Part shown: one piece after another, positions 23,069-34,885 of the stretch
How the letters are laid out: every line of letters begins with the position of its first letter
How positions within the stretch are numbered: position 1 is the first letter of the stretch
NCBI RefSeq assembly: GCF_016801865.2
Contig: NC_068937.1
Span: 128,812,117 to 128,876,116 of the forward strand
DNA: 64,000 bases
Source: Culex pipiens pallens
Taxonomy: Eukaryota > Arthropoda > Insecta > Diptera > Culicidae
Reading direction: 5' to 3'
The notes under the pieces: model-generated
The model's input: only the letters and a program-made list of their open reading frames with translations
The model's database searches: none
Told to the model about the DNA's origin: nothing
Made by a program: the position numbers and the translations under genes

Positions 23069-23243
23069 CAACACCGTTGCAAACATTTGTTCAATACGTA
23101 CTTTAAAAACAAATAAAATCAGACAAAAATCAAAACACTGTTGGAACCTGTGATGCTTGATGCGATACAGGCTGATGTGCACGCTAACGAAAGACTACAC
23201 AAGTGTGTTTGACGGAAAACTGCCCGGCTAATGCACAGCTTAA

Positions 23244-23405
23244 TTAGGTTTTACGCCGTGACGTCATTTGACAGCTCATGTCCATACAGCGCACACGCAC
23301 CCACATTTTAACGGAGACACACATGGCGAAAATATAAACAGTGCAAGCGAGCTGTCAAAATCCTAACCTCCAAACAGGGCCGGCGTAAAACCTAAAAGTT
23401 TGGAG
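23244..23405. mobile_element. 162-bp MITE with perfect TTAGGTTTTACGCCG ends
   Basis: The 15-base ends at 23244-23258 and 23391-23405 are exact inverted complements. The interior is short and non-coding. Confidence 0.7.
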
Positions 23406-23710
23406 TCAACCCCCTCAACCTTAACTAAAGTCGAGGAACAAAAACATGGAAAGAATTGCAACGGCCATAGAATCACGTTAAAACTAAGAATTATCACAAA
23501 CTTATAATAGTTTTCCAATGGCAAACCGATTCAACTGGTAGGGGCACATTGACAGGTGCCGTGCTCGCTTGAATTTCATGGTACGCCCTTTTGACAATTT
23601 GCCGCAATGTATGTGCAACATATTAGGCACGCTGAACGCTGCAGGTTCTGCAGCACTCTAAAGGCAGCCACTCCACTTGGCATGTTTTTCGATGCTCATT
23701 TTGCTTGGTT

Positions 23711-25046
23711 TCATTGGTCTTTTGGTTGTTCCATGTCGGCTGAAAAAATATTATTATTAAGCTACTTCTTACGATTAAACCCAGCAAACTCACAAGCTAG
23801 CAGTCTGATCTTCTTGAGGCACGGCATCAGTTCCTGCTCGGTTGATGCATCAGCTCCGTACAGTTTGGCCGCAAAAAACTGCTCAGCGTACTTGAGAAAG
23901 TCCGTGGCGGTACTACGTGGTAGGTTGAGATTGAGGTCTACAGACAGCGGATCCTTGCTTGAGCTTCCCGCGACAGGAGCTGCCGACACTGAGTTCGGCG
24001 CTTGCTTGCGCTTCTGAATGGGTTCACGGGTTCGCTTCACGGCCGCCTTCTCGGCCGTTTCCATGTCCCTTTTGAAGTTTTTCGAAATCTGAATGGGAAT
24101 TATTTCCCGTCCCAGGAGCTGACCGCCGACGGGATCTTCAAGAGTGAACACCAGCGCAGTGGACACTTTTTTGATTTTGTAACACGAGCTCAGGCATTTG
24201 AACTCGAGAGTTATGTTCTTCCGGGATGAATCGCCCATGGCGATTTTCAATGCAAGTCGGTCCCGGAAAGTTTCTCCTTCTGGCGTTCCAATGTACTCCG
24301 CGGACCCATCTCTCCGTACTACAACATGATTTTTGTTCGCGGTAGTGTCGTTTTTAGTGTGGTAGGCGCACCGGGACAAGGGTTGGAACGGCGCATTTGC
24401 ACATACCATCATAACCCGGACAATCGGAAGGATTGTCGAGCAGGAGTTGAACGACGCCTCAAACGTGCAGTGTTTTTCTAGGCTCGTGTAAATTTTGTTT
24501 AACACATTCGAGTACGTGTACGATTCATTTCTTCCCGTCTCAGCGATATTTACATTGAAATTAAATTCGGGTGATGTAAATTCCTCCACTGATACCTGAA
24601 AGTTAACGTCGTATGAAGGTTCTTCGAGGTCCTGAAAAGTTAAATCCTTTGTTTACATTTTGTACTTTTATGACACCAGTCTGTTTACCTCCAACTTTGG
24701 CTCCAGATCCGCTTGATTCGACTGTAGCAGTTCAGCAGATTCGACCTCTAAATAGGTCCCAAGTACTTGGATGGTCTGGGTTCCATCTAAAAACGATGCA
24801 GTCTGCTCCGACGCAGGATCAAACCCGTTAACGTAGCTAAATATGTCATCGGTTAACAGCTGAAAATCCGAAAACAAATCAAGTCAGGCACGGGAAACTG
24901 CGACTTCAGCGTACCTGCGAATCCATCGGGATTTGAACACTTTGACCATTGATGTCCATCTCTACCGTTTGGAAGTAGTCTTCGGCACCGTTGAATGACA
25001 AATTTTCTACCAAACTCGGTATGCTTTCTGCAATAAGATCAAGCAT
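23711..25046 (-). CDS. p53: p53-3: full-length p53 with acidic N-terminal region
   Basis: Exons on the minus strand are 25046-24915, 24859-24689, 24631-23794 and 23739-23711, giving 389 residues. The 101-residue acidic N-terminus, absent from p53-1 and p53-2, includes LLTDDIFSYV, which resembles an F-x-x-hydrophobic transactivation motif. The DNA-binding domain is about 116-295, with zinc ligands C189-x2-H192 (RCAYH) and C247-x3-C251 (KCLSSC). A basic segment KRTREPIQKRKQ near 300 is a likely nuclear signal. The oligomerization region, about 332-380, has DLNLNLP and a second helix with LMPCLKKI. The last intron (54 bases, donor GTGAGT, acceptor TTTTTTCAG) matches p53-2 and gene D in position and phase. 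Read-through would end at 23762 instead. This is the best candidate for the canonical p53. Confidence 0.9.
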
Positions 25047-25208
25047 CGTTAGAGTTTTCTAAAATTATCACAAGATGCATAATAAAAGTTCAACATTACA
25101 GTTTGGTGCACCTGAAGACACTCACGCGGTGTTTCCACTTGTTTGTTCGAGTTTCATCATTCAACTGAGCGCACCTTACTCTGGGCGAACGCTTTAGCCA
25201 CTCGTTTC

Positions 25209-25228
25209 AACGCGTATCAACCGGTGGC
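25209..25228 (-). promoter_or_regulatory. ACGCGT + ACCGGT box upstream of p53-3
   Basis: The string CAACGCGTATCAACCGGTGG (plus strand) lies about 165 bases upstream of the p53-3 start codon. It has the same two cores, in the same order and spacing, as the boxes before gene A and p53-1. Confidence 0.45.
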
Positions 25229-25275
25229 AATGCATTCAGTATTATTCGCCAAGCTCGCCTCGAAACGTCTTGATC

Positions 25276-26500
25276 TATTTAATGGAACACAGACATTCGA
25301 GCAATTTTTTGCTTTTTTCTTGAGTTGTTTTAATTAAATTTTATGGACAAACTAACATTTCTACCACTCGACCTTCCAAGAAGGAATGTTTAAACAAAAC
25401 TTACCATTTATTTGTTGAAACTAAACTTATTTCATCACCAGCTTGGCACAAAACAACCCAACACACTAGAATGTTTACATCCCCTGTTGACAGCAGTGTT
25501 GCCAAACTTTTGCAAGCATCGAATCTCAAAAGGACTGCCGAAAGATTTGCAGCGTTATTCCGTCGTCCAGAGAAAGCAGCAATCGAGCTGTCAAATCGCG
25601 ACATGGCGTTAAACATTCTGTGCAGTTGCTGGGAAGCTTACAAAAGCTTTTCAAAAAATGTAACTCCATGTTGCACGCACACTCTCTCTCTCTTTTAATT
25701 TCTCGATAGGTTTATTCCCGTACCTGCAGCAATTCAGCAAATCTGCACAAAATCGCCAGCAATGCGTTCCCGCCCAGTCAAGACAATTTTAGCAGGATTC
25801 TGGCGAAACCAGCTCTGCTAGAATATTCCATGACTGGGCGTACTTTTCTGCAACAAAAAAATTCTTACTGAGTTTAATGGAACTCTGCCATAATTCTGTA
25901 AGAATGACGGCACTCTACGAATTCCTGCTCAAATTCAATAAGCGGTTCTAGCTGAATCACCTAGTTTGATAAGAATCCTGGCAGATTATGCAGACAGAAC
26001 CGACACCGACAGTTTTTTTTTTTCTATTAGAATCCTGCTCAAATTTTGATTCTGGTTTGTCAGTTTTTTTTTTTCGCAAAACCAAAACAATACTTTTACC
26101 AATGTTTCAAAATCAATCAGTTTTATTGCACATAGACTACACTATTCTCAACATTGTGTTTACAATCTTTTCTTTAACCGCTCTTAAACTACGCGGATAG
26201 CCACATGTTCCGGAACAAGGGGACGGTTTTGGATTTCCGTGTCATTTTTCCAACTCGACTCTCGTCAACTTGATTTTTCCATTGAATCCGACGTAAGGTC
26301 GGTTAGGCGCTTGCACTTTTGGTCAATTTTTGATGGGTGCTTCAATTTGGTCTGTAAGAGTTTTCTAGCAAAATTCTGACCAAATTCTAACAGATTTCCT
26401 CCTGAGAGAAAATGCTAACAAAGTTCTGGTAAAATACAGAACAGAATTCTAGCAAGACTGCTAGAACTTTATTTTTAGAAATGATCGTGTCTGGAATTAC
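25276..26500. repeat. MITE-rich intergenic region
   Basis: A foldback MITE fragment lies at about 25280-25375 (CATTCGAGCA ... CTACCACTCGA). A hairpin with CCCAGTCAAG/TGACTGGGCG ends lies at about 25770-25850. A stretch with repeated TTCTGCTAGAAT/AATTCTAGCAG-like words runs to about 26470. No gene is seen. Confidence 0.4.
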
Positions 26501-27959
26501 TTCTCTCTCAGGCAGGCTCGCCCCGTTTCCGTCTGGGAAAGAGAGAAGCTGCTGCAGAACTTCAACAAAAGAGAGAGAGTTGGGGAACGCGCAGCGAAGA
26601 GGTCACTTTTGCATTGCTGGCTACATAGGGAAAATATACCCTTTTTAATCAAACACCTATCTTCGTCATATGGAGAGTTTGATGCTCGATTAAAGCTCCA
26701 AATTTATGCCATTTACTGGCCAAAAGGATCAAATTTAATGCACTTTTGATCATAATTTCTATTTTGCGAGACCATTTCTTATCATTTTGGTGGCACACAC
26801 ATCCACACGCAAGATCAGAGGTTAACTGCTTAACGAAAGTCGCCATCAATATCTTTTCACTTGCGCTAACGATTTCAAAGCGCTTAAGATATAAAATTGC
26901 TTCCAACTACCAGCAACATGTTCTTTTGACCATTAGTTAGTCACTCACTTGAAAAATAATCCCGAAAAATGTAAATAATTAGCAAGCACCATCAAAAAAC
27001 AAACGCGCTAAGTCTTTTGACGTTTCAATTTTGACTACCCATTCCAATCGAAGCCTGAAGAAAACCGAGCGAGGAGCGAAGGCAAATAAAGAACAAAAAC
27101 TTTCGCTATAAATGCTACTTTTCGTGAGTGTTCGCTTAAAATTTCATCAATTTTGGCAGCACTAAGCAGCCCCAAAAGAGCGCTGGAAGAAAAAAAGAAC
27201 TAAGCTGAAAATAGAAAAATGGGCTTGGCCCAATGCACTCGACTGATTAGAATGCATTTTTGAAATATTTTTTTTAAATGCTTGTAAAAGGAATAGCATA
27301 ACTTTTAATAAAAGTGAAAATAAACAGAAATGTTCACAGAAAGTTGCTCTACTCATTGGTGTACTTGGTTTAAGTGAATTTCAAGGAACAATCCAGATTA
27401 TCCAGCATCATTCAAGCACGACCGCTTATTAGGCTTAAAATGGGCATATTTCCCCTAATTCTAAAGCAGCTGCAAAAATCCTGCAATTTTGCGGGTACAG
27501 GAATAGACCGAATGTGAAGTTGTATTTTTTTTGTAAATGCCATGAACAAATTTCACTGAAGGTAAACGAGTAACCTACGTGGCTATTTCGGATAAAAGAA
27601 TGAAACATAATATAAAAATACTAGTCTTGTTTGTTTTAAAAAATATCACAGCAGAGTTACACCAATTTTGCACCTTAAGGTTGAGTCTGAAGCTTGTTTT
27701 TCGCCCCATTTTTTTATGCAGTGTTTTTTTTCTGTTTCGTATGTTACTATGAATCACCACTTCGATATTTCTCATCATTTGATTATAAATAATCTGTGGG
27801 AGATGACCGGAGTGTAGGGAGATTTGCAATGGTTTTGGAAAAGAAAAGTGTGTGGGAGGTATTACTATGGTTATTTTCAGCCAAAATGATGTTTTTTCCT
27901 CTAAAATTGTTGAAACGAGAAGCTGTCTATCGACATCTTTCCCTCAAAAATTGACGACA
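26501..27959. other. Intergenic stretch, nothing recognised
   Basis: A short GA/CT-rich tract lies at about 26500-26600. The rest is AT-rich with only unsupported ORFs. Confidence 0.35.
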
Positions 27960-28464
27960 TCACTTAATGCGAGTCGCCTGGACCGGGAGTTTACGCAAAA
28001 GCTCTTGTAAATGCTGGATGGGAATTGTTAACTTTAGTTCGACTGAACCATCTGCGTTGGGGGTACTCTGAAAGTAAAAATAAATTTTGTTGAATTATTT
28101 TATACAATATCTGAAGCTACAAGAAGTTGGGCCTAAACATCGAATTACGTTTTCAGTTTCATACGCGAGTAACTAGGAGTAATGCACATAAAATCAACCT
28201 ATCAATACAGCAGCTTTTGAGGTTCAAAAAATGTTAATAATGTTAGATAATTTTAAAAATAAATATGTTGACATTAATAAAACCGTTACTCAAACAAAAT
28301 TAGGGTGAGCCTCACAGTATGTCAACTTATTCAAAATAAGAAAGAAGATTTAACCAAAAACCAAGCAAAAGCGGGTTTCACAGCTTAGAATATATTTTAC
28401 CTTAATAATAATTAGTTTGCATACTTACAGTTTCCTGAGTATCTTGATTTTCCTGTTCAGCCAT
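27960..28464 (-). CDS. Gene C: 47-residue microprotein with a minimal p53-type module
   Basis: Coding exons are 28464-28429 and 28067-27960, with a strong donor (GTAAGT), acceptor (TTACTTTCAG) and an upstream acceptor at 28480. The first exon begins MAEQE, identical to the first residues of p53-2. The second holds VELKLTIP followed by a short helix (QHLQELLRKL) and then stops. The strand-Pro-helix pattern is that of the oligomerization modules of p53-1, -2 and -3 and genes A and D. The second helix is missing. It is too short for usual gene finders. If made, it could form mixed strand/helix contacts with p53 subunits. Splice sites and frame are seen in the sequence, and the family link is inferred. 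Confidence 0.5.
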
Positions 28465-28499
28465 TTTTTTAATGCAAAACCTGAAAAATAACAAACAAA

Positions 28500-29500
28500 A
28501 TTGAAATTATGTTCGGGACCATTTTTTTTTCGGTGTGATGACGGCTAGTATGGCATTTCAATGCAACGTTTTTTTTTCTTTTTTTTGTGACTCACACTTA
28601 AAAGCAGGGCCCCGGCGATGGCCTGATATGAGCTACCGAACAACATTGGCAATATGGCGTCGTTTGTTTACAAACATGAGATTGTTGGTGGACGAACCGA
28701 AAAAATTACATTTTTGTAAAAAAATCTATAACCATTGTGCAATAACATTAATTCTTACAAAACAAACAAAATTTCGTTAAGTTCTAGACCAGCATTTGTT
28801 TTATTATTATTTTTCAATTTAAACCGCTTTTATCGCAATTCTGATCAAGATTGCACATCAAATTATCGTACCTTTAGTGTATCTTTAGTTTTCACATCGA
28901 TTCGCTGTAGATTCGTGTTTTAATATTGAAATTTAGCATAAATTAAAATAAGTTGCAAAATTCCCAACTTCAGCCATGTGCAACAATTTCCACATCACCC
29001 ATGCGGGAAACCGATAATGGGGTAATTCATGCGTTCCAAACTGTCAAAATTCCAAAACGTCATTGCCAATCTTCGGTTCGCTGCTTTTGTTCGTGTTTGA
29101 AGTTTCGGGCCGAGACTCTGCTTAAAAGCGAATTCTTGGGAGTTTGGTGTTAGCGATTTCTTGTGTTATTTTTTTTTTTGATTTAAGAAACAAAGAACCA
29201 AATTTCTTGTATGCACCAAATGTATCGGCTTATAGAACATAATATTTTCTTCAACTTACAATGCTAAAAATGGGGCGAAAAAAAAACTCTGCTGTTTACT
29301 TGTTGGTGGTGCGCTTCAGACTGATTCACCCTCCCAGATATTAAAAGTGACGACAGACAACCTACGTATCTCCCAGTGAATATGCCAGAAGTTCATTCGT
29401 ATTAGTATTGGTATTTGTACTGGCATCAGAAGTAATTCAGTTTTAGTCTGCATCTGACTGTTTCAGCGCTTAAACGAACTTCCAGGAATATTTCGGTTAA
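28500..29500. other. Region between divergent genes C and D
   Basis: It probably holds the promoters and 5' UTRs of genes C (left) and D (right). Poly-T tracts and short ORFs are present but no protein is supported. A CATCAG|GTGAGC donor at 29514 on the plus strand could end a noncoding first exon of gene D. Confidence 0.3.
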
Positions 29501-29811
29501 AAAATAAACCATCAGGTGAGCTACTGTACTGTTTTTGTTATGAAAATGTGTATGAAGTAATTACTATTCTATAAACTATGGTTTGTCAACGCTTTGACTT
29601 TAAAGTCATTCAATAATTAAAAAAAAAAACTAGGTACGTGGATTAAACCGTGAATTGATGCAGATTTTTATAGATGTTCAATCATAACCGTGCAATAGCT
29701 TAAAATTAAAAGTTTCGGCCCAACATGTCGTAATACTTTTTCGTGTACAGTATAATAATCTTAAATAATCGCGAATTAACTTTTGAAACACCAAAAAAAT
29801 CAAGATGGAAC

Positions 29812-29842
29812 CACGCGTTGCCACAGGTTTCAACGCGTTAAA
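29812..29842 (+). promoter_or_regulatory. Paired ACGCGT boxes between genes C and D
   Basis: CACGCGTTG and TCAACGCGTTAAAC are separated by CCACAGGTT, about 560 bases before the gene D start. These are related to the boxes near gene A, p53-1 and p53-3, with a degenerate ACAGGT in place of ACCGGT. Confidence 0.35.
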
Positions 29843-30399
29843 CTTTAAATGAACTCAAGAGCGAAGACTCTGTTCACTCTATTCATCGCATGAATGAGTA
29901 AAACACGTTTAACAAAACACAACACTCATTTAACGGCGAAAACAGTCAACATTATTATTTCTTAAAAGCTGTTATGTTACAAAGCCAATTTGGACTTACA
30001 CACTGAAAAGACAGCGTTTTTTTATCAGTTCCGAAAATCGTGAACAAGCGTTCACGTTTCTTCAAAAACGTATCATGGAAGTTGAACACTTAGTTTGTGG
30101 TTCCGATTTCCACGAACGCTTGTTCACGATTTTCGTAATAGAACTTTATGACGTTTCGCGTACGCACACTAGCGCACTATTTTATTTAACCTCACTTTTT
30201 TTTTGCACGCAATACATGCGCACATAGATAACTCTATTGATTTGTCTCCGTGCAGGTCGATAATTGAACCCGCAACGATTTGGCTCAAGTTTCGGTCAAC
30301 GCTAGTACATTTCTAGTAAATGTTTGTAATCTTTTCAAATAACTCTGTTGTTTTCAGATTACGGGAACAAAAGAGCTATACTTGCCAACCAGCGTAATT

Positions 30400-31823
30400 A
30401 TGAGCAGCGGAGGTAAGTAGATTCACCACATTTATCCGAGCAATGGTCAAATCTAGAGTTTTTTTTTTTCGTGATATTGGTAATTTTGGCTAATTTTAAA
30501 ACTATGGAGGAGGAAAATCCCAATTGGGTAATAAAATTTAGCTTAAATTGTTCACATCGATAAAGCTTATTTTTCTGAGTACAATAAATCTTTATACTAC
30601 CACAAAGGGTTTGTAATGGATTTTTAAATCAATTTTGAAAAATCAACTTCGCGGTCTTTCTTGGCAGAAAGTGTCTTATTTGACAGTTCTTTTCATCGAG
30701 ACCATAGTCGATCCATCGTGAACTGATGTCTTGCCAATTGGGTACTAAAGCCCTATGTCAATTTTTATGTACAACGGTAAAAAACACGATTAAAAACCAT
30801 TTCTGATCACTTTTTTTCATTTTAATGCAAAAAAATAATTTTACAAGGCAACATTTTTTCGATGGATCAACTATGGTCCCCTTGGAACGAGCTGTCAAGT
30901 AGGAGCTTTTCTGTCAAGAAGGACCGCGAGGTTAATTTTTCCAAATTGATTTAAAAATCCATTTTAAACTCTTTGTGGTCGTACAAAGGGTCATTGTACT
31001 CAGAAAAATAAGCTTTATCGCTGTAAACAATAATATCAGCAACCTAAGCTTCATTTTAGGACCCAATTGTTTTTATTTTTTTTCCTTGAATTTTAATCTT
31101 GTTTTATTCAGCCAATCCAAAAAAAGACGCATCGTCAGACCCTCCTGTTCCGGTGAATGAAATGGAAAAAGTTAACCTTAACGAGTCGACTCCAGCGGTC
31201 GCGAACCAAGGTTCTCAACCTCAGCCGTCCGGATCGGAACGGATCGAAATCCAGCTTCGCATTCCCGACCAACACATGGCGAAGCAAATTATGGACAAAA
31301 CCATCGCACTGTTGCAGAAAACTGCAGATGAAACTGCGGATCCGAATGAAAAAGAGCAGGCACTGCAGTGCATTCAGCTCATTCGACGAGACAATCGTAA
31401 ATATCTTTTTTTTTTTTTTGATCTCAAGTAGATGTCAGAATTACAATGTCCAGTTAAGAAGCTATTACACTGTGGCAAACAAACTCATGCTGTTTCGTGT
31501 TTGACAGTTTGCCTGGCATGCGTGTTGTTGTTTGTCTGTTAGCCGTATAGTGTAATTGCTTCTCTACAGTTTGACCAAAGTATGCCAGATTCAAACGCGC
31601 TTGACGCCAAACCACAACCAAGCGCCCTTTATGCACAGATACAAGTTACGTGTTCAAACCGAATTCAGAACTGTGTTCACAGTTCGAATTGAACTGAACT
31701 GGGTACTGTCAATCAAAGCAAGCTGAAAAAAATGGCATACGCAATAAATCCAGCACTTACGCATCTTTTTACTTTACTTTTCTTTCAGCCCAACTTGCTG
31801 CCCTTGGCAAGCCTGGCTTCTAA
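30400..31823 (+). CDS. Gene D: spliced 110-residue protein with a stand-alone p53-type oligomerization domain
   Basis: Coding exons are 30400-30412, 31112-31396 and 31789-31823. Donors are GTAAGT and GTAAAT, acceptors TTATTCAG and CTTTCAG, and a 5' UTR acceptor lies at 30357. The N-terminus (about 45 residues, Pro/Ser/Asn-rich) is probably disordered. Residues about 46-98 contain IEIQLRIP, a helix with MAKQIM, then an Glu/Lys-rich turn and ALQCIQLIRRDN. Aligned with p53-2, the proline, the central alanine, the hydrophobics and the cysteine coincide with a two-residue gap. The last intron sits nine residues after the cysteine in phase 1, as in p53-2 and p53-3. This argues for descent from a p53 gene that lost its DNA-binding domain. 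The protein is likely a p53 oligomer partner or inhibitor. Confidence 0.65.
30548..31050. repeat. Foldback repeat inside gene D intron 1
   Basis: Positions about 30548-30720 are repeated in inverse orientation at about 30860-31045 (for example GATCAACTATGGTCCCC against the complement near 30700, and AAAAATAAGCTTTAT at both ends). A single related arm lies at about 35287-35640. Confidence 0.7.
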
Positions 31824-32740
31824 AGCAGAAGCTAAAGGGGAAAGCAGATTTCATGAGTTTCTTGAAGGTGCAAAATTTACGTCAAAATATCACAGCATGA
31901 AAAGTGTCCAATGTGCCCTTCGACGCTAGGCATGATCTCACTGGTTGATCCGGTATCAGCATGAGTCAGCTTTTGTTTTAGCTTACGTTTTGCTGATTTT
32001 CAAATGATATTTGTTTTTGATGAAGTTTTCATCGCCCAATTCAGTCTTTTTTGAATTCAGCTTAATGTTCAGAAAGAAGCAATTTTGGAGTAAATTGACT
32101 TCATTTAAAAGAAAACTGACATAAAATGTTGAATCATCCGAAACTGATGGAGGCTTACAGCTCGATTGACAGTCTAGATCCCAGACCCACAAATTCCGTT
32201 TAGTTTGAACAAAACAAAAAAAAAATAAAGAATTATTGGGCATAGAGTTTAAATTGTTGAGAGAACGTTCAAATATTACAAATTATTTTTGTTTACTCAT
32301 GTCACTTCTCAGGTCCACAGATCAGATCAGATCCACTCTAGAATAAATTTTCAAAACAACTCATGAGTCATGGGATTCCTATGCAGATATGACCTTTTGA
32401 AAATTTAGTTGAGAATTCAAACTAAACTTTTTTTGTAATCTACGAACTGACTCTTTTTTTCTGCCAATTCGGCTCGATTTTTTACATAACCAGACAAAAA
32501 CAAGCTAGAATCCAATGTCAACTGAGCTTAACTAGATCCATCGCACTAAGATATATTCGGGTCAATAAGCGTTATCATGCCTCGCGCGGAAGATGTTTGA
32601 AATCGAGCGAAACAATTAAGTACCGGATTCGAGTGGTAGAAATGACAGTTCTCAGTTTACGTTACCATAACAATTCAATTCAATTCAATTCGGTTTTATT
32701 GGTGAATAATTAAGATACAATGAGTTATTTTGAAGTGAGC
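31824..32740. other. Intergenic stretch, nothing recognised
   Basis: AT-rich sequence. A MITE fragment lies at 32622-32660 (CGGATTCGAGTGGTAGAAAT) and a short (CAATT)n run at 32676-32695. No gene is seen. Confidence 0.35.
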
Positions 32741-32941
32741 ATTACCATAACAAAATTTGTTATTAGTCTGATATTGGTCGACAGCCAAAACAACTTTTGA
32801 ATAACATTTTTTGTTATGGAAGAATACCTCCAACTGTTATTGGGATGATCGGATTAGTTGTTAAAATAACAAAAAAGAATAACAAAGATTTGTTCGAAGA
32901 ATAACTTAAAATGTTATTAGTCTGTTATTAAAATAACAATC

Positions 32942-34194
32942 TGTAGTAGGCCATGCTAACTATCAGCACTCCCAGCACAGTTCGTTACCGGCCACCCAAC
33001 AAGTCGGACGTAATAAACCACAGTTACTCAACAAACTGTCTTTCACTGTAGCCTAGCAACAGTTACAACATTTGGCGACGAGGAAAAAAAAATTTTCCTG
33101 GAGCTCTCTCGAAGTTTTTTGCCACCTCAAGCCGCCCAGGAAAATGTCCGACGTGGATCTTCGGCAAGTTATCCTCAGGCTGGACGCGCTCCTTGCAAAG
33201 CAGAACCTGATGTTGGAGAAATATCAAGTTTCGCCAAGTTCCGAACCTGCCAACAACGAGCCCCAGGAGGAAGCACACATCTCTGTGTCTAGCGCACCGG
33301 AGAACCACGCAACGGAAGAATGCCACCGTGTGGCCAACCTCAAGCAGGTCGTGCAGACGGACCTGAAGCAGAAGAAGAAGCACATCCGCACCGAGCTCAA
33401 CGGGACGACCGTACCGATGCAGCTGGATACTGCTTCCGACACCACGCTGTGTGCCATGAATCCGGATCAACACCACGAATCGCTTGGACGCTGCAAGACA
33501 GTTCTGCGTGCCAAGAATCTGGAAGCATCCTCGGAACCGCTTGGACACACCGCTCGCACACACAATCCGCAAGACAACGAGGCCGTCATCGATCCAGATC
33601 AACCCGTCGATCTGGCCGTCTCAAGTCCAACCTACGACGATCCCCGCACGGAGCCCTCCGACAGTGTTCCCGGACCCGATCATCGTCCGTCGCCGGCATC
33701 GAGCGACGCCATCAAGCTTGCCGACACCAGTTCCTGCGCCAACGCCGGCCATCTGGATCCTCATCCTTGGTTGGTGGCCCTGCGGACATTTCGGAAGCTC
33801 TCAACGAAGATCAAGCATCGCATCTCTCTAACGTCTGCAAGAGGTCTCAAAAATCTCGCCGAAGGAGGAAAAGCGGTCACAGATCATCCCACAAACATCG
33901 CCTGGTTGACGAATCATCTCGAGCCGTCATACGTCGATCGCGGACCACACCTGGCTTGGCCGCCGCGAGACGATCGGAAACGGCTACAACCGGAAACTGG
34001 TCCACCAGTGAAGCAGTTCAGTAGCAGGAAGATTGGCCGTCCGCCAAATCTCCTAAAGGGGGAGATGTAGTAGGCCATGCTAACTATCAGCACTCCCAGC
34101 AAAGTTCGTTCCCGGCCACCCAACAAGTCGGACGTAATAAACCACAGTTACTCAACAAACTGTCTTTCACTGTAGCCTAGCAACAGTTACAACA
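32942..34194 (+). mobile_element. Internally deleted gypsy-like LTR retrotransposon, 1253 bp
   Basis: Two 129-base LTRs (32942-33070 and 34066-34194) begin TGTAGTAGGCC, end GTTACAACA and differ at only about two positions. CAATC is duplicated on both sides (32937-32941 and 34195-34199). A primer-binding-like TTTGGCGACGAGG follows the 5' LTR, and a polypurine tract AAAGGGGGAGATG precedes the 3' LTR. The interior has one intact ORF (see next entry). It is inserted in an ATAAC-rich MITE that spans about 32750-34325. Confidence 0.92.
33144..34070 (+). CDS. Fused gag/protease/pol remnant ORF of the LTR element
   Basis: A 308-residue ORF starts at the ATG at 33144 and stops inside the 3' LTR. The start (MSDVDLRQVILRLDALLAKQ) resembles a gag coiled coil. 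Residues near 93-100 contain QLDTASDTTL, the D-T-[GA]-S active-site motif of a retropepsin. The end (PSYVDRGPHLAWPPRDDRK) resembles the C-terminal tail of a gypsy polyprotein. Reverse transcriptase, RNase H and the integrase core are deleted, yet the frame is open throughout, so the deletion derivative kept a translatable product. Confidence 0.7.
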   Translation: MSDVDLRQVILRLDALLAKQNLMLEKYQVSPSSEPANNEPQEEAHISVSSAPENHATEECHRVANLKQVVQTDLKQKKKHIRTELNGTTVPMQLDTASDTTLCAMNPDQHHESLGRCKTVLRAKNLEASSEPLGHTARTHNPQDNEAVIDPDQPVDLAVSSPTYDDPRTEPSDSVPGPDHRPSPASSDAIKLADTSSCANAGHLDPHPWLVALRTFRKLSTKIKHRISLTSARGLKNLAEGGKAVTDHPTNIAWLTNHLEPSYVDRGPHLAWPPRDDRKRLQPETGPPVKQFSSRKIGRPPNLLKGEM

Positions 34195-34325
34195 CAATCC
34201 AATAACAAAAAAATCATAACGATGAATAACAAATCTTGTAATAAATAACATAAAATGTTATTGGCCTAGTATTTTCAAATATCAAAAAATGTTATTCCCA
34301 AGTTATTTCCGTCTGCTCGGGTTAT

Positions 34326-34885
34326 AGAACCTTTTACTAGGGTGATAAACGTGGTCGATATATTTTATTTAATGCTGTGATAGATATAAAACCTAGAGTT
34401 TATTAGAAAACGGGCAACTCAAATCAAAAATCGAAGCACGAGAACTGTCACACGGAGGTACCAATCGAGCAAAATCCATTGTCTTTTGCTGGTTTGGTAC
34501 ATCCGTTTGACAGTCCTTGGGCTTCGATAGGTACTTTTGATATAAGTTGTCCGTTCTCTATAAATTACGATCCGTTCAATATAAATTACGATCCTAAATC
34601 CTGTCTATATAAAACCTTAGGGAACGTTCAAATATTACGTGACAAGGACGTAATATTTAAAGGTACCTCAGGGTTAGTTCACATAAATATGGTATACATT
34701 GAAGTTCTGTTCAAAACATAAACAATTGTAATCAATAAACTCGTGAAAACTGTAAAAATAAATGTGGTATTATTTGATGAAAGAAATAAGTTAACTATAG
34801 GTTAACGTCTATTGTTAAATATCTAGAAAAAAATAAGTTTGAATCTCCATCTTCATAATCTTAATTAAACGTTTCTGTAATTCAG
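34326..34885. other. Intergenic stretch, nothing recognised
   Basis: AT-rich sequence with no supported gene. Confidence 0.35.
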
